From Aliiroseovarius salicola (GTDB lineage: Bacteria > Pseudomonadota > Alphaproteobacteria > Rhodobacterales > Rhodobacteraceae): a stretch of DNA of 38,911 nt. The notes under the pieces were generated by a model. It did not search any database. It saw only the letters and a program-made list of their open reading frames with translations, and had not been told where the DNA came from. Position numbers and translations under genes: made by a program. This document shows, piece by piece, positions 1 to 7,614 of this stretch. Position 1 is the stretch's first letter; each line of letters opens with the position of its first letter. The stretch is from NCBI RefSeq assembly GCF_027891095.1, contig NZ_JAQIIO010000017.1, positions 1-38,911 of the forward strand. The letters are read 5' to 3'.

Positions 1-418
1 AGGGGAATCTAAGAGCTCTCTTCGACGCGGTAATTTGACAGAATGCACCAACCGTTTTGATAGTTTTGCCACCGTATCGTGGGATTGGCACTGTCAGATA
101 GCCCTGTCAGAAAATCAGCTTGAGACGGGCAGGGCGCTAAACTAGCGCCTCGCCATGTCCAGATCTCTAAGCCGAAAACCCGTTGTGACCCAACAGGGTC
201 GAGGGCATTCGCCATTTCCTTGCAGCTTTCGCGGCTGCATTGGATTGATACATGAGATACTTCGGTTTTTGGGGAGCAGACGAGCGTGCGTGCCTAACGT
301 ATTGGTTTTACTTCGCACTAAGCGTCTGCTCCCGTGAGACGCAAATTACCGCTTCAGAGCAGATCCCTGATTTTTAACTGACATTGTGCTATGAACTGTA
401 GGGTGGTGGGATGGACCA
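1..418. other. Leading intergenic region without a convincing gene
   Basis: I see no supportable gene upstream of the sigma factor. A minus-strand open frame at 9-215 and a plus-strand frame at 155-337 have no recognisable family, no good ribosome binding site and atypical composition. The region contains the palindromic repeat at 106-154 and otherwise AT-richer sequence that should hold the sigma factor promoter, but no clear -35/-10 pair could be assigned. Confidence 0.5.
106..154 (+). repeat. Palindromic repeat, copy A
   Basis: GGCGCTA (133-139) and TAGCGCC (143-149) form a perfect 7-bp stem with a 3-base loop. The surrounding stretch, beginning GTCAG and ending CCTCGCC, matches the sequence at 3931-3986 in the same orientation, with mismatches and a small indel. 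The two copies together suggest a longer ancestral hairpin. It could be a dispersed REP/MITE-like element; two copies cannot distinguish that from a duplicated end of an excised element. Confidence 0.5.
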
Positions 419-922
419 ATGCGTGAAAGTCGGAAACTCGTTAGGCTTATGCCTGAACTTACAGCCTACACGACCAGCTTGACCCATAATCGGGTGGAGG
501 CAGAGGGTATTGCTCAGGATGCCATCCTCCGCGCGCTTGAGGCACGATCAATTCCCAAAAATCTTTCCGAGTTACGCCCGTGGCTTTTCAGGGTTGCAAA
601 GAATGTTTTCATCGACCGTAAGCGAAAAGAACGGGTTCGCCGGGAATATTCCAGAACCGAAGGACGTTTATCTGAAAACGTGATCAATCAGACCTCTAAC
701 ACGGTGCAAGCGTTAATCGTGCGCCAAGCCTATTACGCACTGGGTTCTCGGGATCGTGAGATCCTGTGCTTGATCGACATTCTGGGATTAACCTATGCGC
801 AAGCTGCGGAAGTTATTGATGTGCCAATTGGGACCATAATGAGCCGCGTCAGTCGAGCGCGACGTGCAATGAGAGAAAGAATGGACGACTTGAATGTTCA
901 TCCGATCAGGAAAAAAAGGTAA
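419..922 (+). CDS. ECF-type RNA polymerase sigma factor
   Basis: This 167-residue protein is a sigma-70 family factor of the extracytoplasmic function type. Region 2 lies roughly at residues 10-80, including the LRPWLFRVAKNVFIDRKRK stretch that recognises the -10 element. Region 4 lies at about 100-155, with a helix-turn-helix ending in PIGTIMSRVSRARRAM. There is no region 1 or 3, as usual for ECF factors. The purine-rich GGGTGGTGGG lies just upstream of the ATG. The gene ends 11 bases before the anti-sigma gene, the usual cotranscribed pair. Its regulon is unknown; the convergent sulfite dehydrogenase genes are the nearest candidates but nothing in the sequence proves the link. Confidence 0.9.
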   Translation: MRESRKLVRLMPELTAYTTSLTHNRVEAEGIAQDAILRALEARSIPKNLSELRPWLFRVAKNVFIDRKRKERVRREYSRTEGRLSENVINQTSNTVQALIVRQAYYALGSRDREILCLIDILGLTYAQAAEVIDVPIGTIMSRVSRARRAMRERMDDLNVHPIRKKR

Positions 923-933
923 CGACGAGGGCA

Positions 934-1692
934 ATGACGACAGTGCTCGATCATGACTGGAAATTGCTCAACGCTTATGCGGATGGAGAGCTGACGCCTG
1001 AAGTTGAAGCCCAGGTGGCTGAGCGGTTGCGCGGGGAACCCCAGCTTGTCGCCGCGCTGGAAGAGATCCGTGAGACCAAGTCGGATCTGGCGCTTTTGCG
1101 TCCGCCTGTGACATCCGATCATGCGCATGGGCGGCCTCCCCGAACCCCGCGGTTGGCATTGCCGTTGACACTTGCTGCAGCATTTGTGGCTGGTGCGATT
1201 TTTGTGTCCCAGTTTATGTCTCAGGACTGGAGAAATGCGCCATCGGAACTTCATGCGAAGTTCTCTGCCAATAGTTACGTCCTGCCGGAAGAGATAAACC
1301 TGCCCGTCATCTCTACTGCGAGCTCAAATACAATTTCTGCGTTTGATCTGTCGTCGTCGCGCCTGACGCTTGTTGATGTGCAAATTTCTCGCCAAGCGAG
1401 GCGGGAAACAGTGGCGATGCATTATCGGGGGCGTAATGGGTGCCGTGTCACGGTGGTTGCTATGGAAGCTTCTGCAAAGGATCCCCTGCCACAGTCGGGG
1501 GAAATAAAGGGTCTGGCGGAAACATGGTCGGTTGAAGGGCTGCACTTTTTCCTATTGGCGAGCGGCATGGACACAAACAGGTTCCAGGCAATCGCGGCAT
1601 TTGCCAAGGCTGAAAGCTTCCGGCTGACGGGGCGAGACAGACTTCGCATGGCGATGCGTGAGACAACCGATCAGGCGAAACCCTGCGCTTGA
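934..1692 (+). CDS. Membrane-bound anti-sigma factor
   Basis: The 252-residue protein has an N-terminal cytoplasmic segment containing the YADGELTPE motif typical of anti-sigma domains. One membrane helix follows at about residues 71-89 (LALPLTLAAAFVAGAIFV), then a periplasmic domain of about 160 residues. This is the standard layout of an inner-membrane anti-sigma factor that holds its ECF partner until an envelope signal arrives. The HxxxCxxC zinc motif of the ZAS class is absent, so the signal is probably not sensed through that zinc site. It follows the sigma gene by 11 bases and ends 13 bases before the convergent cytochrome gene. The periplasmic part is not recognised beyond general anti-sigma similarity. 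Confidence 0.85.
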   Translation: MTTVLDHDWKLLNAYADGELTPEVEAQVAERLRGEPQLVAALEEIRETKSDLALLRPPVTSDHAHGRPPRTPRLALPLTLAAAFVAGAIFVSQFMSQDWRNAPSELHAKFSANSYVLPEEINLPVISTASSNTISAFDLSSSRLTLVDVQISRQARRETVAMHYRGRNGCRVTVVAMEASAKDPLPQSGEIKGLAETWSVEGLHFFLLASGMDTNRFQAIAAFAKAESFRLTGRDRLRMAMRETTDQAKPCA

Positions 1693-1705
1693 TGTCAGGT
1701 CGTCG

Positions 1706-2410
1706 TCATTGGTTCGGGAAGTTCGGACGATCAAGCCCGTAGTTGGTTGCCAGATAATCAAGAACAAGAGAAAGGTCGGGCTCTTCGATTGGGCTCATCC
1801 CTTGTTCATCGACCATCCACTCCAACAGCTCTTCCCACCCGTCACGTGTCTGCCCCTGCTGGGCGACAATTCGTTCAGAATGGCAGGCTGTGCAGTAATC
1901 AAAAGTCTCTTCTCCTCCCTCGGCCAGAAACAGGATGCCTATATCCGGCGCTGCGTCTTCGGCTTCTCCGGCCACCGTTTCATCGGTATCACCGAACGCA
2001 ATGGGGGTAGGGCTGTTTTGATTAAGATATGCGATTAAATCCGCGCGATCATTCTCCTTGGGCAGGCCGACAAATGCCATTTTGGTGCCCTTCACCTCGG
2101 CCTTTGGCTTTTTCAGAAAAGCGTCAAGCCTTTCCGGTGACCAGACGCCGCCATGGGCTTTGAGTGCATCGGAGTATTTGAACCCTTCAAACGATGCCAC
2201 CTCGCGGCCCACGATTGCCCAAAGGTTTGGCCCGGTTCTCTTTTTCCCATCCTGTTCCACCGTGTGGCAGGCTTTGCATTTCCGAAATATGCTTTCTCCC
2301 TTGTCTGCTGACGCTGACGCCAGACGGGCGTCGATCTCAGTGTCTGCAACTGCCAGGGCAGGCAGAAGAAAATGGATAACGGCCAGGCCGCCCGATATTT
2401 GCTTGATCAT
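1706..2410 (-). CDS. Periplasmic dihaem cytochrome c, probable electron acceptor of the sulfite dehydrogenase
   Basis: With the ATG at 2410 the product has 234 residues and opens with a signal peptide (residues 1-22, cleavage near ALAVA-DT). A GTG further upstream (2458) would put a charged 16-residue extension before the signal peptide and is less likely. The first haem domain has CKACH at 45-49 and a probable axial Met at 111 in GTKMAF, like class I cytochromes c550. The second has CTACH at 173-177 near the C-terminus. The gene starts 78 bases after the sulfite dehydrogenase gene, in the same direction. By analogy with SorB and SoxD it should carry electrons from sulfite oxidation to the respiratory chain. 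It is too short for canonical SoxD but has two haems, unlike monohaem SorB. Confidence 0.85.
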   Translation of the reverse strand: MIKQISGGLAVIHFLLPALAVADTEIDARLASASADKGESIFRKCKACHTVEQDGKKRTGPNLWAIVGREVASFEGFKYSDALKAHGGVWSPERLDAFLKKPKAEVKGTKMAFVGLPKENDRADLIAYLNQNSPTPIAFGDTDETVAGEAEDAAPDIGILFLAEGGEETFDYCTACHSERIVAQQGQTRDGWEELLEWMVDEQGMSPIEEPDLSLVLDYLATNYGLDRPNFPNQ

Positions 2411-2488
2411 GAGCACTCTCGATTTGGATTTCCGATCTAGAGATGATCGACGCGCCACTGTCGGTGCGCCGATCTGCCTGTGGTGGCT

Positions 2489-3793
2489 TTATGAAACACG
2501 CACCGCGACGCGGTGCATGGTGTTGTTCAGATACCCCTTCGGGTTCCAATCGATCGCATGAGGTTGCATCTCGCCCTCACTGTCGGTCGCACGCGCCCAG
2601 ATTTCGTAATATCCTGCGGCTGGCAGTTCGACAGATGCACGGAAATTTTGCCACGCGCCGTGATTCACAGGTGCATCCAGTTCAGCGGGCATCCAGCTTG
2701 CGCCGAAGTCATAGGAAATATCGACCGACGCAATGGTGCGATCACCCGACCATGCGTGTCCGCGAACCTCCATTGACCGGCCACCTTCTGACCCATTCGC
2801 CGGGTTGGTAATCAGCGACTTCACAGGCATCCGTTCGATAATGACGAAATCCTCTGTTTCGACTTTTTCGCCGGGTTCCACCGGACGGTTCGGACGCCGA
2901 TAGGCAGTGCCAGTCATCTTTGGTCCGTCATGCACGATGTCGCGCAGATAGATCCTCTCCAGCCATTTCTGTGAACAAGATCCCGGCCAGCCAGGTACAA
3001 CCAAGCGCAGCGGCGCGCCGTTCATCGGGTGCAGATCCTCACCGTTTTGGGCAAAGGCGATCAGGATATTGTCGGTCAATGCCTTGGCAATTGGTAACCC
3101 GCGAGACAGTGACAGTTTGCCCTCTTCACCAGAAAGGTGGCTATCTGCGCCGACATGCGCGGTGTAGACAGCGCTCGATTGCACGCCACCTGCTTCCAGA
3201 ACATCTTTCAACCGCACACCGGTCCATTCGGAACAGGCAACGGCACCATAGGTCCATTGGTTGCCTTTGGCGGGCGGGTTGAAGAAGGCGCGCCCATTGC
3301 CACCACATTCGATTGTCAATGCGCGGGTGACCACTTCGAACTTGGATTTCAGATCCGCGATGGAATAGGTCATCGGGTTGTCGACCAACCCATCCACATT
3401 CAAAGTCCAGCTGTCCATCATCATGTCTGCCGGAGGTATCCCGTTATTCCGAATGAAGTGCCGCACCGTAGGCGTAATGGCGTCATCCAGAAGATGGGGT
3501 GGTGTTTCCGCGTTGACGGGCCTGTCGTTCAACAACGTCAATCCATCTTTGCCGGCTAGTACGTCTTCGCTAGCAAATGCAGCGGGGATCAACCCAGCGG
3601 GCATGTTCTTGTGAAATGGTATGGTCGCACCCACCATGGCCGACATTGTTGCCAGACCCGCCCCTTTCAAAAAACCGCGGCGGTTGGAATGGCTCACGCG
3701 GCCGAAAAACCGTCGGTCGGCCTTTTCGGGGTCGCGAGCGAAATATTCATGAATATCCGGCGCATCCTTATTGTGGATTTCGTCCTTAGACAT
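2489..3793 (-). CDS. Tat-exported molybdopterin sulfite dehydrogenase (SorA/SoxC family)
   Basis: This 434-residue protein is a sulfite oxidase family molybdoenzyme that oxidises sulfite to sulfate, probably in the periplasm. A twin-arginine signal (SNRRGFLKGAG) lies about 38 residues in, after a charged N-terminal leader. The molybdenum-coordinating Cys is C163 in TIECGGNGR. The C-terminal third is the Ig-like dimerisation domain (SVDISYDFGASW). The substrate-site segment reads FIRNNG, where many sulfite oxidases have RNH. A strong GGGAGG ribosome site precedes the ATG. There is no other sox gene here, so it looks like a stand-alone sulfite detoxification or energy module with the downstream dihaem cytochrome. 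Assignment to SorA, SorT or SoxC needs a tree. Confidence 0.88.
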   Translation of the reverse strand: MSKDEIHNKDAPDIHEYFARDPEKADRRFFGRVSHSNRRGFLKGAGLATMSAMVGATIPFHKNMPAGLIPAAFASEDVLAGKDGLTLLNDRPVNAETPPHLLDDAITPTVRHFIRNNGIPPADMMMDSWTLNVDGLVDNPMTYSIADLKSKFEVVTRALTIECGGNGRAFFNPPAKGNQWTYGAVACSEWTGVRLKDVLEAGGVQSSAVYTAHVGADSHLSGEEGKLSLSRGLPIAKALTDNILIAFAQNGEDLHPMNGAPLRLVVPGWPGSCSQKWLERIYLRDIVHDGPKMTGTAYRRPNRPVEPGEKVETEDFVIIERMPVKSLITNPANGSEGGRSMEVRGHAWSGDRTIASVDISYDFGASWMPAELDAPVNHGAWQNFRASVELPAAGYYEIWARATDSEGEMQPHAIDWNPKGYLNNTMHRVAVRVS

Positions 3794-3811
3794 GGTTACC
3801 TCCCTTTTTTG

Positions 3812-3826
3812 GTTACTTTAAGTAAC
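3812..3826. promoter_or_regulatory. Inverted repeat GTTACT-N3-AGTAAC upstream of the sulfite dehydrogenase
   Basis: GTTACTTTAAGTAAC is an inverted repeat with perfect 6-bp arms, 19 bases upstream of the sulfite dehydrogenase start codon. Its size and place fit an operator for a small dimeric regulator. No regulator gene of an obvious matching type is adjacent. The operator role is inferred from position and symmetry only. Confidence 0.45.
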
Positions 3827-3930
3827 AACGTGGAAGGCATCCGTTTTATTCCGGAAATGCCAGATCTCTGGGCCTTTGACCATCAAGCATGACCACAGCA
3901 ATCGCTTTCATGAAGACTTGGAACGGCGGT

Positions 3931-3986
3931 GTCAGCAGAAGCCAGTTTGAGGCGGGCAGGGCACCGACATAGCGTCCCGCCTCGCC
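3931..3986 (+). repeat. Palindromic repeat, copy B
   Basis: GAGGCGGG (3949-3956) and CCCGCCTC (3976-3983) make a perfect 8-bp stem with a 19-base loop. The element resembles copy A at 106-154 in sequence and orientation. Its right edge coincides with the premature end of the hydroxyacid dehydrogenase remnant on the opposite strand, so the repeat may have inserted into or replaced the rest of that gene. Confidence 0.5.
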
Positions 3987-4138
3987 TAGGCAGCGGCTTC
4001 GGAGGGCAGGAACGGATCATAGGCAAAGACACTGACTCCAAAGATCTGGGCGCGTATCGCAATGGCTTGTCCGATCTTGCCAAGCGAAACGACGCACATT
4101 ATGCGCGCGCTTGTCTCTACGCTGTCAGTGTATGAGGT
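3986..4138 (-). pseudogene. Remnant of a D-2-hydroxyacid dehydrogenase (NAD-binding part)
   Basis: The minus-strand frame reads ...MCVVSLGKIGQAIAIRAQ, then IFGVSVFAYDPFLPSEAAA, then a TAG stop. This is the Rossmann segment of D-2-hydroxyacid or phosphoglycerate dehydrogenases: the GLGKIG loop (first Gly altered to Ser), then the strand ending in AYDP with the NAD-ribose Asp. Only about 50 codons survive. There is no plausible start, and the frame ends exactly where palindromic repeat B begins. The substrate of the lost enzyme cannot be told. It lies head to head with the dead GntR regulator, which suggests a former catabolic locus. Confidence 0.7.
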
Positions 4139-4342
4139 GATCCAAATCTGTGACTTTCGTCAGGCCATCTAAACCGCTTCTTTAGAGTTGGCCGCACGAA
4201 GAGACCCCAAGGTCTTGCAGTAGATATGGACAGGATTGTCCAGAAGATGATGGCCAGAAAAAGTGCGGATGATGAGAATGCCTATGTTGCGCTTGATGAC
4301 GAAATCCATCCAATCAAATTCGAACATGTTGCAAATCGGTGA
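4101..4342 (+). pseudogene. Remnant of a GntR-family regulator (FCD domain)
   Basis: Two consecutive plus-strand frames encode FCD-domain sequence. From 4101 the frame reads ...SVYEVIQICDFRQAI, a TAA at 4170, then TASLELAARRDPKVLQ and a TAG. Shifted into a second frame, it continues DMDRIVQKMMARKSADDENA, then YVALDDEIH...ANR, ending at 4342. This matches the FCD pattern: an R-x-x-(I/L)-E helix, an ELAA helix, then ALDxxFH with its metal-site Asp and His. The HTH domain is missing and there is at least one stop and one frameshift, so it is a decayed gene. It may once have controlled the adjacent dehydrogenase remnant. Confidence 0.65.
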
Positions 4343-4399
4343 GGCGAGTTGGGAATTGTCTGAGATAACTGCAAAAGAAAAACGTTCTTCAATGATGCC

Positions 4400-5110
4400 T
4401 CAGTCGGGATCATAGACATAGCCAATACCGCGGACGGTTCTGATGATCTGTGGCTTTTGTGGATTAGGTTCGATTTTGCGGCGCAGTCGAGAAATTCGAA
4501 TGTCGATGCTTCGATCAAAGGGGTCCCATGATCTGTCATGAGCCTGTTCGAGAATCTGATCGCGGTTCAGAACCCGCCCTCGGTTCCTGGCGAAAAGGCT
4601 CAGAAGATTGAATTCCATTGCCGTGAGCGGAATTTCGTCCCCATCTTCAGTCTGTAATTTGGCAGCGTTCAAGTTTAAGGTGTAGGCACCAAAACGGGCC
4701 GTATCTGGCATGTCTTCCGGTGTGTCCTGACTTACAGGTTTGCTTTCCCGGCGCAAGACCGCTTTTATGCGGGCTTCCAGCTCTCGCAAATCAACCGGTT
4801 TGGCAAGGTAATCATCTGCCCCCATCTCCAGCCCAACAATCTTGTCGATCACCTCTCCTGCGGCGGTCAGCATGACAACGGGGACCTGATTGTCGACTCT
4901 GAGGGATCGCAAAATTGTCAGGCCGTCATCACCCGGCAAGTTAATATCCAGCAGTATTAGATCCACATTGGTCTTATCCAGCGCTGCGTGAAGCTCGTCA
5001 CTGTTGCCGGCTGGAACCACGTCGAAACCACGTTTGGACAAATACTCCTGAAGCATTTCGCGTATGTCTCGTTCGTCATCGCAAACAAGGATTGTCGTTG
5101 CTGTGGTCAT
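4400..5110 (-). CDS. OmpR-family response regulator
   Basis: The 236-residue protein has an N-terminal receiver domain (about 1-120). The acidic pair is in CDDERD, the phospho-acceptor is D55 in LLDINLPG, the switch Thr is in MLTAAG, and the conserved Lys is in AKPVDL. A C-terminal OmpR/PhoB winged-helix domain (about 140-235) carries the RSIDIRISRLRRKIE recognition helix and ends in IRTVRGIGYVYDPD. Its start overlaps the stop of the hybrid kinase by 4 bases, so the two are translationally coupled and are almost certainly partners. Candidate direct-repeat binding sites lie at 7398-7415 and 10611-10632. Confidence 0.95.
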   Translation of the reverse strand: MTTATTILVCDDERDIREMLQEYLSKRGFDVVPAGNSDELHAALDKTNVDLILLDINLPGDDGLTILRSLRVDNQVPVVMLTAAGEVIDKIVGLEMGADDYLAKPVDLRELEARIKAVLRRESKPVSQDTPEDMPDTARFGAYTLNLNAAKLQTEDGDEIPLTAMEFNLLSLFARNRGRVLNRDQILEQAHDRSWDPFDRSIDIRISRLRRKIEPNPQKPQIIRTVRGIGYVYDPD

Positions 5111-7347
5111 CGGTTCACCTGTTCTGCTTTGGCCAGTATGTCAGTTACAAATGTACGCAGCTCTTTGGGTGATAAGGGTTTTTCCACATAAGGGCGGTTT
5201 GCGATGGCGAGAAAGCTCTGCGAAGAATGCCCCATTGTATCACCAGTGATAAAGCCTGTCTTATCGATCATTGCAGGAAATTCCTGCGTGATGGCATCAA
5301 AAAAGCCGCGGCCATCGACGTCTGGCATGTTCAGATCACTCAGGATCAAGCCGTAGTTGTGGGTTCGCAGGCTCTCCAATGCGTCATCGGCATGGGTGAA
5401 CACATCCACTTGATATCCGCTACGAGACAGTATCTCGGCGTTAAGTTCCGCAACATCTTCTTCGTCGTCCACGATCAGGATCCGGATATCAGGTGCAGTG
5501 GTTTCCCCTTTCGGAATATCGGCGGGTGTTTGTGCATTGGGGGAGTTGAGAGGGAGGAGGATTTGGAACAATGAACCACCGTTTGCGCCTGTTTCAATTG
5601 AAATCTGACCATTATGAGATTGGATGATGCGGTGACAAATCGCGAGGCCCATGCCCGTGCCTTGTCCCACCTCTCTGGTGGTGAAGAAAGGTTCGAATAC
5701 CCGACCGCGAGATTTTTCGGGAATTCCCGGTCCGTCGTCTTCGACGGTAATCATGACACCTGACTGGTCCGGTGCCTTTTGGGTTTTTACTGTAATCTGT
5801 TGCCCTTTTCCGCTTTCCCGCATGGCCTGTTCAGCATTGAGGATCATGTTGATGAAGACCTGAGTGATCTGATCCGGGTCGGCACTGATCATCGGAAGGT
5901 CTTGAGCCAGCTGGTAGCTCACCGAAATCCCGTCTTCTATGTCACCATATTTAGCGACATCAACGGCAGTTTGCAGAACCTCGTTTATGTCGAGATCCTG
6001 CATTTTGGCAGGCTTCTGGCGGGCCATAGTCAGAAAAGTTTTCACGATTCTAGCACAACGTTCGGCGGCATTGCTGATCTTCTCAACCTGCCGCAATGTT
6101 TCTGGGTCCGCACAATCTTCGCGAAGCATCAGGGAATGGCCAACAACCACCGACAGCGGATTATTCAGCTCATGGGCCACACCCGCCAAAAGTTCACCCA
6201 TCGCCAACAGTTTTTCGTTCTGGTACAGCTGCTCTTGCTGACGCGAGAGCTCTTCCTCGATCTGGATTTGATCGGTCAGATCTCGGGTATGAGATACGAT
6301 GACCTGCTCACCATTATAATCGATCAGCCGAGCGGAAACCGCCCCCCAGAACATTTCGTTCTTTGCGTTCAGATATTCTGCTTTGAACTCATTTACGAAC
6401 CCGTCACGCCTGAGTTGCTCAAGATATCTTTTGCGCGTGCCCGGCCTGGCGTAAAATCTCTTGGCAGTGTCTGAAGGACCAAAGAGGGTGATTGTTTCGG
6501 GGCTGCTGAACATGACCTCTCCGGATGCGGCTCGGGTCATTTGGATGGGGGTTGGGCAAGCCTCAAGCACGCGGCGGATCATTGCTTCGCGTTCTTGCCG
6601 CTCGCTCAGATCCATGATTGCCGTCACCACGTATTCATCGCCCTCAAAACTGACCAGCCGCCCCCATGAGGTAGACGCGCATGATATGCCCTGAGCGTTA
6701 ACCAATGTGATGTGGTAGTCGTCGACCCTTCCGTTTCGAACCAAAGCATCAATGTATTGGTTGCGATCATTGGGATCTACGTAGTGCTGAAGCGCATTTT
6801 GGGTGTTTCCGAAAAAGCTCACTGCTTCCGGGGATCGGTATAATATTTTACCGTCAACAAGCCGCGCCATGACAACGGCCAAGGGGCTGGTTTCCAGAAC
6901 TGTTCGCAGGATATTTTCCTGCTCTCGTACCGCGGCCTCGGTTTTTCTGCGCTGCGTTACATCAGAGCAGACAACCACAAATCCCCCAAGGCTGGTCGCA
7001 CTGAACTGAGCCTGGCAGATCACCCCATTCGCCAGTTCAGTTTCGATTGTCTGGTTCAACGGAAATTCATCATTCAAGCGATTGTCGATCCATAGTTCAG
7101 GATTTGGCAGGGCATCGGCAAACTGACCGCGCTTTGCTCCGGCGATCAGCAGGTCACGCCATACCACCCCTGGTGCGATCAGATCTTCGACAAGGGGAAA
7201 TAGTTTAGCGAATTTCTGGTTGTGCGTGACGAGCTTGCGATCAATGTCGAATACAGCGATCCCTTCGGCAAGCGCTTCGATGGCATCATAAAGCAGATCT
7301 GCTGCTGCAAGGTCTCGTGTCGATGAATGTGGCTGTTTACTCGTCAT
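5107..7347 (-). CDS. Soluble triple-PAS hybrid histidine kinase
   Basis: This 746-residue sensor has no membrane helix and should be cytoplasmic. Three PAS-like segments lie at about 15-130, 140-250 and 255-370. A HisKA domain follows with H392 in [13 protein letters not shown]. The ATPase domain shows the N box ([11 protein letters not shown]), DDGPGIP, FEPFFTT and [11 protein letters not shown]-terminal receiver (about 625-740) has D671 in LSDLNMPD. Its extra receiver may act as a phosphate sink or in relay. It is coupled to the downstream OmpR-type regulator. The first two PAS domains and the kinase core closely resemble the second kinase at 12690-14162, so the two are paralogues. The signal is unknown; PAS domains in soluble kinases often bind haem or flavin or sense redox state. 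Confidence 0.93.
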   Translation of the reverse strand: MTSKQPHSSTRDLAAADLLYDAIEALAEGIAVFDIDRKLVTHNQKFAKLFPLVEDLIAPGVVWRDLLIAGAKRGQFADALPNPELWIDNRLNDEFPLNQTIETELANGVICQAQFSATSLGGFVVVCSDVTQRRKTEAAVREQENILRTVLETSPLAVVMARLVDGKILYRSPEAVSFFGNTQNALQHYVDPNDRNQYIDALVRNGRVDDYHITLVNAQGISCASTSWGRLVSFEGDEYVVTAIMDLSERQEREAMIRRVLEACPTPIQMTRAASGEVMFSSPETITLFGPSDTAKRFYARPGTRKRYLEQLRRDGFVNEFKAEYLNAKNEMFWGAVSARLIDYNGEQVIVSHTRDLTDQIQIEEELSRQQEQLYQNEKLLAMGELLAGVAHELNNPLSVVVGHSLMLREDCADPETLRQVEKISNAAERCARIVKTFLTMARQKPAKMQDLDINEVLQTAVDVAKYGDIEDGISVSYQLAQDLPMISADPDQITQVFINMILNAEQAMRESGKGQQITVKTQKAPDQSGVMITVEDDGPGIPEKSRGRVFEPFFTTREVGQGTGMGLAICHRIIQSHNGQISIETGANGGSLFQILLPLNSPNAQTPADIPKGETTAPDIRILIVDDEEDVAELNAEILSRSGYQVDVFTHADDALESLRTHNYGLILSDLNMPDVDGRGFFDAITQEFPAMIDKTGFITGDTMGHSSQSFLAIANRPYVEKPLSPKELRTFVTDILAKAEQVNR

Positions 7348-7371
7348 GAGTAATTTGTAGCGGTGGAAAGT

Positions 7372-7415
7372 TTCAACTGCTTTTCAGTTGAAGGCAGAAT
7401 TGTTTCAATTGTTTC
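7372..7415. promoter_or_regulatory. Inverted and direct repeats between the kinase and cysteine synthase genes
   Basis: TTCAACTG (7372-7379) and CAGTTGAA (7385-7392) form an inverted repeat with a 5-base spacer. Directly after it, AATTGTTTC occurs twice in tandem (7398-7406 and 7407-7415), on the minus strand GAAACAATT GAAACAATT. Direct repeats with about one helical turn spacing are typical of OmpR-type regulator boxes. The site lies in the divergent control region between the two-component genes and the cysteine synthase gene. Confidence 0.5.
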
Positions 7416-7500
7416 TAGCTTCAAAGGGTTTGATCAGGGGTTTGTGCCCTAAGTCATTGAAAGTGTCATATTTTGATTGTTGGGGTGAATTGACCAGGCG

Positions 7501-7516
7501 GTTTCCTAACTGAAAC
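7501..7516. promoter_or_regulatory. GTTTC-N6-GAAAC inverted repeat upstream of the cysteine synthase
   Basis: GTTTCCTAACTGAAAC is an inverted repeat 99 bases upstream of the cysteine synthase start. It carries the same GAAAC core as the tandem boxes at 7398-7415 and 10611-10632. A regulatory role is inferred from the shared core and position. Confidence 0.4.
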
Positions 7517-7614
7517 ATACTAACCTCTGTCACGACAACAAACTGCAACTTGGAACAGTCAGAAAAGCTTCATCAATCCCATAGCTGCCCATTTGGGCTT
7601 AAAGGACAAAAGAG

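Noticed and set aside
9-215. Minus-strand 68-codon frame at the left end
   Set aside because: No family resemblance, crosses the palindromic repeat, and no ribosome site.
1706-3793. Part of a complete Sox thiosulfate-oxidation operon
   Set aside because: No soxXYZAB genes are in the window, and the cytochrome is shorter than SoxD. A separate sulfite dehydrogenase is simpler.
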